A stretch of DNA of 64,000 nt from Paracoccus alkanivorans (GTDB lineage Bacteria; Pseudomonadota; Alphaproteobacteria; Rhodobacterales; Rhodobacteraceae), in the NCBI RefSeq assembly GCF_003697785.1, contig NZ_QOKZ01000002.1, forward strand, positions 434,001 to 498,000. The letters are read 5' to 3'. Below, in pieces: positions 59,033 through 64,000 of the stretch; within the stretch, counting starts at the first letter, position 1, and the number at the start of each line of letters is the position of its first letter. A model generated the notes under the pieces. It saw only the letters and a list, made by a program, of their open reading frames with translations, ran no database searches and was not told the origin of the DNA. The position numbers and the translations under genes are program-made.

Positions 59033-59884
59033 TCACAGCCATTTCCCCTGAACCATCTGGCGGTAAACATTGGTCAGCCAACTGTCGCCCCGCGCCTCGA
59101 GCGACAGGCCACGCCCGCGAAGCTGGCGATAGGCATCCTCGTAGAAAGGCGACGACTGGAAGTTATAGCCCAGAATCGCCCCCGCCGTCTGCGCCTCGTC
59201 ATTGAGGCCAAGCGCCAGATAGGCCTCGACCAGACGAAGCAACGCCTCGGGTGTCTGGGTCGTGGTCTGGAATTCCTCGACCACGACGCGGAACCGGTTG
59301 ACCGACGCGGCGTAATGGCCTTTCTTCAGGTAGTAGCGCCCGATTTCCATCTCCTTGGCGGCAAGATGGTCGAAAGCGAGATCGAATTTCAGGATCGCGC
59401 TGCGGGCATATTCGCTGTCGGGATATTCCTCGATCACCTCGCGCAGCGCCACCAGCGCCTGGAAGGTCAGGCCCTGGTCCCGGCCGACATCGTCGATCTG
59501 GTCGTAATAGGACAGCGCCAGCAGGTATTTCGCATAAGCGGCATCCGCATCGCCCGGATAGGTGTCGATGAAGCGCTGCGCGGCCCCGCGCGCCTCTTCG
59601 TATTCGCCGGCGCGGTGATGGCCGTAGGCCTGCATGATCAGCGCCCGCTTGGCCCATTCCGAATAGGGATAAAGCCGTTCGACCTCGCTGAAATAATGAA
59701 CCGCGTCCTCGGGCCTGCGGCTGTTTTCCAGCTCGTATTCGCCCCGCTTGTAGATTTGCTCGGCGGTGAACCTTTCAAGGTTCTGTTCCTTGTCATCCGA
59801 GCCGCGGAGGGCGGAACATCCCGAAAGGGTCATGCCTGCCAACACAGCAGCCATCAAGGAAGCCGAGATTTTCGAGCGCACCAT
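59033..59884 (-). CDS. bamD: Outer membrane assembly lipoprotein BamD
   Basis: 283 aa. Lipoprotein signal with lipobox LSGC (Cys about 22), then five TPR-like repeats (AEQIYKRGEYELENSRRPEDA, YPYSEWAKRALIMQAY, FIDTYPGDADAAYAKYLLAL, ALREVIEEYPDSEYA). Essential part of the BAM complex on the periplasmic face of the outer membrane. Start ATG 59884 places the signal at the N-terminus. Confidence 0.95.
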   Translation of the reverse strand: MVRSKISASLMAAVLAGMTLSGCSALRGSDDKEQNLERFTAEQIYKRGEYELENSRRPEDAVHYFSEVERLYPYSEWAKRALIMQAYGHHRAGEYEEARGAAQRFIDTYPGDADAAYAKYLLALSYYDQIDDVGRDQGLTFQALVALREVIEEYPDSEYARSAILKFDLAFDHLAAKEMEIGRYYLKKGHYAASVNRFRVVVEEFQTTTQTPEALLRLVEAYLALGLNDEAQTAGAILGYNFQSSPFYEDAYRQLRGRGLSLEARGDSWLTNVYRQMVQGKWL

Positions 59885-60061
59885 CTTCACCTGCCCAACG
59901 ATTCTGCTGTGCCGCCACCCTTTTGACCGGGTAGCCGGCATCTCCTAGCACAGAACATCAGGGGGCGCAAAATGGCAATCCGTTGAATTCTGCATGAGAA
60001 TTGATTAAGGGGCGAAAGCCTGCCTGAATACCGCAGCGGAAAGCCCGTCCGCGACAGCGTG

Positions 60062-60085
60062 AAAAAGGCCGCGCATTACTGCGCG
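60062..60085 (-). terminator. lpxC terminator containing the stop codon in its loop
   Basis: Minus strand CGCGCA-GTAA-TGCGCG (60080-60085, 60070-60075) followed by GCC and TTTTTC. The lpxC TAA (60078-60076) sits in the 4-nt loop, an economical arrangement. Confidence 0.7.
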
Positions 60086-61008
60086 ACCAACTCGTCATTG
60101 ACCAGAAATGAGTAGGCTGCAACCCCTGCCCCCGGCAGACGGTCCGCCAGATCGGGCGAACAGGTTTCCCATGTCCAGGCCGTCGGATCGGCGAACAGGG
60201 CGCGCAGCAGCCGGTTGGTCATTCCATGACCGGCACGGTGCCCGGTATAACGTGCCAGCAGCGGGGCGCCCGCCAGCGCCAGGTCGCCCATGGCGTCCAG
60301 CATCTTGTGACGCACCGCCTCGTCGGCATGGCGCAGCCCGCCCGGGGACAGCACCTGCGCACCGTCCACGACAACGGCGTTCAGATAGGTTCCGCCAAGC
60401 GCGAGACCGTTCTTGCGCATCATGTCCACATCCGCCTGCCGGCAAAAGGTGCGGCTGTCGGCCAGTTCGCGCAGAAAGGCGCCGTTGGCCATGTCCAGCC
60501 GCTTTTCCTGGTGGCCGATCGCCTCGTCCACGAAATCGATATCGAACTCGATCTCCAGGTGGTCGGCGGGGGACAGCCGGGCATAAGCCTCGCCCTCGCG
60601 CAGTTCCACGGGGCGGAGCACGCGAATGGCGCGGAGCGGATCGGGCTGCATCCGGATGCCCGCGCGCAGGATGCCCTTGACGAAGGGCGCGGCGGAACCG
60701 TCGAGAATCGGCACTTCGGGACCGTTCACCTCGATCAGCGCGTTATGAACACCGGTGCCGGCCAGCGCGGCCATGACATGCTCGACCGTGGACAGGGTCT
60801 GCCCCTGCCCGTTGTCCAGCAATGTGCATAGCTGGGAGGGCGTCACATGGTCCCAACGGGCCGGTATATCGACAGCCGGTGAAAGATCGATCCGGCGGAA
60901 CAGGATGCCATGGCCAGCCGGTGCGGGATGGATCTCCAGCCGGGTTGCCGCACCGGAGTGCAAACCAACCCCTTCAAAGATCGCATTCGTTTTAAGCGTC
61001 GCCTGCAT
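60076..61008 (-). CDS. lpxC: UDP-3-O-acyl-N-acetylglucosamine deacetylase
   Basis: 310 aa Zn hydrolase, first committed step of lipid A synthesis. Zn His in STVEHVMAAL and in HKMLDAMGDLALAG (His and Asp), catalytic HRAGHGMTNRLLRAL. Start MQATLKTNAIFEGVGLHSG is canonical. Lies between ftsZ and bamD as in other alphaproteobacteria; it is 228 bp after ftsZ with a terminator between, so it has its own promoter. Confidence 0.97.
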   Translation of the reverse strand: MQATLKTNAIFEGVGLHSGAATRLEIHPAPAGHGILFRRIDLSPAVDIPARWDHVTPSQLCTLLDNGQGQTLSTVEHVMAALAGTGVHNALIEVNGPEVPILDGSAAPFVKGILRAGIRMQPDPLRAIRVLRPVELREGEAYARLSPADHLEIEFDIDFVDEAIGHQEKRLDMANGAFLRELADSRTFCRQADVDMMRKNGLALGGTYLNAVVVDGAQVLSPGGLRHADEAVRHKMLDAMGDLALAGAPLLARYTGHRAGHGMTNRLLRALFADPTAWTWETCSPDLADRLPGAGVAAYSFLVNDELVAQ

Positions 61009-61170
61009 GATCTGCCTGCCTTACATTCTGTTGATCAGAACATGGTTATTCCGTCTTCATCCCAGCTAAGGCGAAGCGGGCAGGCGTTCAATTAACGAAT
61101 TGTAACCGGGTGTAACATTCGCCGCCGATTCCGGTGCAGGAAAACAAGGACGAAAGTCAATCGTTTGTAT

Positions 61171-61205
61171 AAAAACAAGAAAAGGCCGCTTCCTGCGGCC
61201 CTTTC
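61171..61205 (-). terminator. Intrinsic terminator of ftsZ
   Basis: Minus strand GGCCGC / GCGGCC (61195-61200, 61184-61189), 5-nt loop, then TTTTCTTGTTTTT. Begins 36 bp after the ftsZ stop. Confidence 0.8.
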
Positions 61206-61236
61206 GATCAAGCGTTGCGACAGTTTTGTGATGAGC

Positions 61237-62847
61237 CTAGTTCGCCTGACGACGCAGGAAGGCGGGAATTTCCACGTTGTCGTCGCCATTGTCGGGGCTT
61301 GCCAGATCGTCGAAATCCGCCTCCTGCTGGCGCGCGCGGACGGCAACCCGCTCGTTGACGCGCTCGGCGATGGAGGCCGCGGCAGGCTTGGCCTGACCGC
61401 CCTGATCGTTATGACCGGCCATCCGCTCCAGCATCCGGCCAAGGCCGCTCATCCGGCTCTGGACGCGGCTCGCCTCGGTCTCGGGCCGGGCTTGCGGCTG
61501 CCGGGCCGCCTGGCGCTCGCCCTGATGCTCGACGGCCTTGCGCAGCCGCTCCAGCACCTCGGGTTTGGGCTGGCCGCGATCGCCACCCGCCGGCTTGGGC
61601 GCGACAAATCCGCTGGCGTCATCCTCGATCTGGACCGCGGCGGCGGCGCGGGACTGCGGCCGGGACTGCCACGCCGGAGGCGGCAGGTCGTCCTCTTCCC
61701 GCGCGGCGGGGGCGGGCCCCTCCGTCCGGGGCTCGCTGATCGCGGCCGGAGCCCGGCGCGGCGGAACCGGCAGATCATCCTCTTCCGCGGCGACATCGGC
61801 GTTGCCGCGCGCAACCGGCGGGTTCTGGGTCAGCGGCTCGGCCATGCTGCGGCGCGGGGCGGGCACATCCTCCTGCGCCGCCGAGGCGTCGATACCGGTC
61901 GCCACGACCGACACGCGAAGCGAGCCGTCCATATCCGGATCGAGGGTCGAGCCGACGATGATATTGGCATCCGAGTCGACCTTGTCGCGGATGACATTGG
62001 CGGCCTCGTCCAGTTCGAACAGGGTCATGTCATAGCCGCCGGTGATGTTGATCAGCACGCCCTTGGCGCCGTTCAGGCTGATCTCGTCCAGGAGCGGGTT
62101 GGCGACGGCACGCTCGGCCGCCTCCTGCGCCCGGTTGTCGCCGGAGGCCTCGCCCGTGCCCATCATCGCCTTGCCCATCTCGTCCATGACGGCACGGACA
62201 TCGGCGAAGTCGAGGTTGATCAGGCCCGGGCGGACCATCAGGTCGGTCACGCCCTTGACGCCCTGATACAGCACGTCATCGGCCATCGCGAAGGCTTCGG
62301 TAAAGGTGGTCTTCTCGTTCGCCAGCCGGAACAGGTTCTGGTTGGGAATGATGATCAGCGTGTCCACGACCTTCTGCAGTGCCTCGACACCCTCTTCGGC
62401 CTGGCGCATCCGCTTTGTGCCCTCGAACTGGAAGGGCTTGGTCACGACGCCGACCGTCAGGATGCCCATCTCGCGCGCGGCCTGGGCGATGATCGGCGCG
62501 GCGCCGGTGCCGGTGCCGCCGCCCATCCCGGCGGTGATGAAGCACATATGCGCGCCCATCAGGTGATCGACGATATCCTCGATGGTTTCCTCGGCCGCCT
62601 TGGCGCCGATCGAGGGCTTGGCGCCGGCGCCCAGCCCCTCGGTCACTTTCGGGCCCATCTGCACGCGGCTGGTCGAGCGCGACTGCGCCAGGGCCTGCGC
62701 GTCGGTATTGGCGACCACGAACTCGACCCCGTCGAGCTGTTTCTCGATCATGTTGTTGACCGCGTTGCCGCCCGCACCGCCAACACCGAATACGGTGATC
62801 CTGGGCTTGAGCTCTTGTTCGTCGTTCATCATCAGATTGAGGTTCAT
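61237..62847 (-). CDS. ftsZ: Cell division protein FtsZ
   Basis: 536 aa tubulin-like GTPase that assembles the division ring. [16 protein letters not shown] at the start, the tubulin signature [17 protein letters not shown]7-loop region [11 protein letters not shown], then a long Pro/Arg/Ala-rich linker (about 320-515) and the conserved tail [12 protein letters not shown] that binds FtsA and ZipA-like partners. Linker length is typical of alphaproteobacteria. 221 bp downstream of fts[12 protein letters not shown] start accepted. Confidence 0.98.
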   Translation of the reverse strand: MNLNLMMNDEQELKPRITVFGVGGAGGNAVNNMIEKQLDGVEFVVANTDAQALAQSRSTSRVQMGPKVTEGLGAGAKPSIGAKAAEETIEDIVDHLMGAHMCFITAGMGGGTGTGAAPIIAQAAREMGILTVGVVTKPFQFEGTKRMRQAEEGVEALQKVVDTLIIIPNQNLFRLANEKTTFTEAFAMADDVLYQGVKGVTDLMVRPGLINLDFADVRAVMDEMGKAMMGTGEASGDNRAQEAAERAVANPLLDEISLNGAKGVLINITGGYDMTLFELDEAANVIRDKVDSDANIIVGSTLDPDMDGSLRVSVVATGIDASAAQEDVPAPRRSMAEPLTQNPPVARGNADVAAEEDDLPVPPRRAPAAISEPRTEGPAPAAREEDDLPPPAWQSRPQSRAAAAVQIEDDASGFVAPKPAGGDRGQPKPEVLERLRKAVEHQGERQAARQPQARPETEASRVQSRMSGLGRMLERMAGHNDQGGQAKPAAASIAERVNERVAVRARQQEADFDDLASPDNGDDNVEIPAFLRRQAN

Positions 62848-63068
62848 GGTTTCCGCCTGTTTGTCGCTGATCGTGGCGGGCTTAATTCACCCGTCCGAAT
62901 CCCCCTTATTAGACCCAATCGTAGCGGACATGCCCCTGTCCGTCACCCGAAAAACACGATTCGACCGCAAAATATGGCGGTCTTTTCCGTAACTATCGGC
63001 GGTATCTTGCCAAATTACCTTGATATGGTGGTTGGCCGCGGGCCTTCCACCATCAGGACGCAACCCGG

Positions 63069-64000
63069 CTACCAGTTATTGCGGAACCATCGATAGGCCC
63101 GCTTGAGACTGCGTGCCGGATAGGCATCCGCCGGCATCTCGAAATCCCACCACTCGTCCTGCGGATGGGCCGCGAACAGCGCCAGCCCGACGGCGCTGGA
63201 AAAGCTGGGATCGGTCAGCTGATGGGCCAGCCCGTCGATGCGCAAGGGCCGCCCACAGCGGATATTCGGCCCCAGGATACGCGTCGCAAGACCGTCCAGC
63301 CCCGGGATCTGGCTGCCTCCGCCGGTCAGCACGATCTGCTGGCTGGGCATGTGATCGAACCCCGCCGCATCAAGCACTTGCCGCACATTCTCCAGAATTT
63401 CCTCGACCCTCGGGCGCATCACTCCGATGACATCGGCGCGGCTGACGGTGCGGCGGTCGGCCTCCCAATCGCCGGTATCGCCGCCCACCTCGATCATCTC
63501 GCGATCGTCGCGCCCGGTGGCCTCGACACCGCCATTGAGGGTCTTGAGCCGCTCTGCCACCGGCAGGGAAACCCGCAGCCCCTGCGCCAGATCCTGCGTG
63601 ACCAGATTCCCGCCAATTCTAACATGGTCGGCGAAGATCATGTGTTTCTTTACAAAAATTGAAACGCTCGTCCCGCCGCCGCCGAAATCGATACAGGCGC
63701 TGCCCAGTTCCTGCTCATCCTCGACCAGGCTGGCCCGGGCCGAGGCATAGCCCGCCGAGGCGATCCCCGCCAGTTCCAGATCGCAGCGGCGGATGCATTG
63801 CACAAGGTTGCCGATCAGGTCGCCGTCGATGGTCAGCACATGCATGTCGCAGGCAAGCCTGTTGCCCGCATGGTCGCGCGGATCGCCCAGCCCGCTGCGG
63901 TTGTCCACGGCGAAATTCACCGGCTGCGCATGCAGCACCTCGCGCCCGCGCCCGAAATCGGGCGTGTCGCATGCGGCCATCACCGAGGCCACGTCATGCT
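63069..64000 (-). CDS. ftsA: Cell division protein FtsA, 3' part
   Basis: C-terminal 310 residues of the actin-like membrane tether of FtsZ; the frame is open to the right window edge (HDVASVMAACDTP), so the start is outside. ACIDFGGGGTSVSIFVKKHM (phosphate 2), QIVLTGGGSQIPGLDGLATR (adenosine loop) and the C-terminal PARSLKRAYRWFRNNW, an amphipathic Arg/Trp membrane helix, are visible. Heads the ftsA-ftsZ pair. Confidence 0.95.
   Translation of the reverse strand, partial: HDVASVMAACDTPDFGRGREVLHAQPVNFAVDNRSGLGDPRDHAGNRLACDMHVLTIDGDLIGNLVQCIRRCDLELAGIASAGYASARASLVEDEQELGSACIDFGGGGTSVSIFVKKHMIFADHVRIGGNLVTQDLAQGLRVSLPVAERLKTLNGGVEATGRDDREMIEVGGDTGDWEADRRTVSRADVIGVMRPRVEEILENVRQVLDAAGFDHMPSQQIVLTGGGSQIPGLDGLATRILGPNIRCGRPLRIDGLAHQLTDPSFSSAVGLALFAAHPQDEWWDFEMPADAYPARSLKRAYRWFRNNW

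Overview
The window is a high-GC alphaproteobacterial chromosome segment, most likely from the Rhodobacteraceae/Paracoccaceae and probably Paracoccus or a close relative. Pointers are the ftsA-ftsZ-lpxC-bamD-recN order, a circularly permuted two-piece tmRNA, a GapR (DUF2312) gene, a mitofilin-like protein between hemD and hemY, a Rhodobacter-type gene transfer agent (GTA) remnant beside cysE, and dispersed intergenic repeats. Assignment rests on gene content and order read by eye; no database search was run.

Layout. 1-4.2 kb: 3' end of a ComM/YifB ATPase, a tagatose/ketose kinase plus KbaZ-type aldolase-subunit pair, and a small secreted protein. 4.1-12.9 kb: an acetate module on the minus strand, consisting of acs, a DUF4212 plus SSS symporter pair, a cNMP/CBS/nucleotidyltransferase regulator, a membrane protein, a lone receiver domain, and a membrane PAS/kinase-like/DEDDh-exonuclease fusion; four of these genes overlap by 1-4 nt. 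13.2-21.0 kb: HpcH-type aldolase, adenine deaminase, aldehyde dehydrogenase, cmk, the rpsB-tsf operon and a hemolysin III protein. 21.0-26.2 kb: cysE and a collapsed GTA cluster (portal gene, stub of the next gene, 3' half of the large baseplate gene, frameshifted DUF2793 gene). 26.6-37.8 kb: a membrane protein, pyrF, clpB with a sigma-32-type promoter, hemD-mitofilin-hemY, and a tsaD-gpsA-yciI-EVE operon. 38-47.7 kb: metG, aquaporin, a DUF2156 membrane protein, arginase, tRNA-Leu(UAA) interrupted by a group I intron, a MoaD-like protein and a three-subunit molybdenum hydroxylase.

47.7-56.9 kb is more accessory. It has a decayed VOC gene, an AT-richer stretch with a small unknown protein and a Hint-domain protein, ssrA on the minus strand, a run of small-molecule genes (DsrE-like, thioesterase, pyridoxal kinase, MOSC, RbsD, M19 dipeptidase), and a second Hint-domain protein. 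56.9-64 kb returns to core functions: gapR, recN, bamD, lpxC, ftsZ and partial ftsA.

Most notable points: (i) the acetate module whose sensor-like protein ends in an exonuclease instead of a normal kinase output; (ii) the GTA locus reduced to its ends by internal deletions; (iii) the tRNA-Leu(UAA) group I intron; (iv) two families of intergenic repeats, one about 150 bp with terminal inverted repeats, the other apparently supplying the last codons of the KbaZ-type gene.
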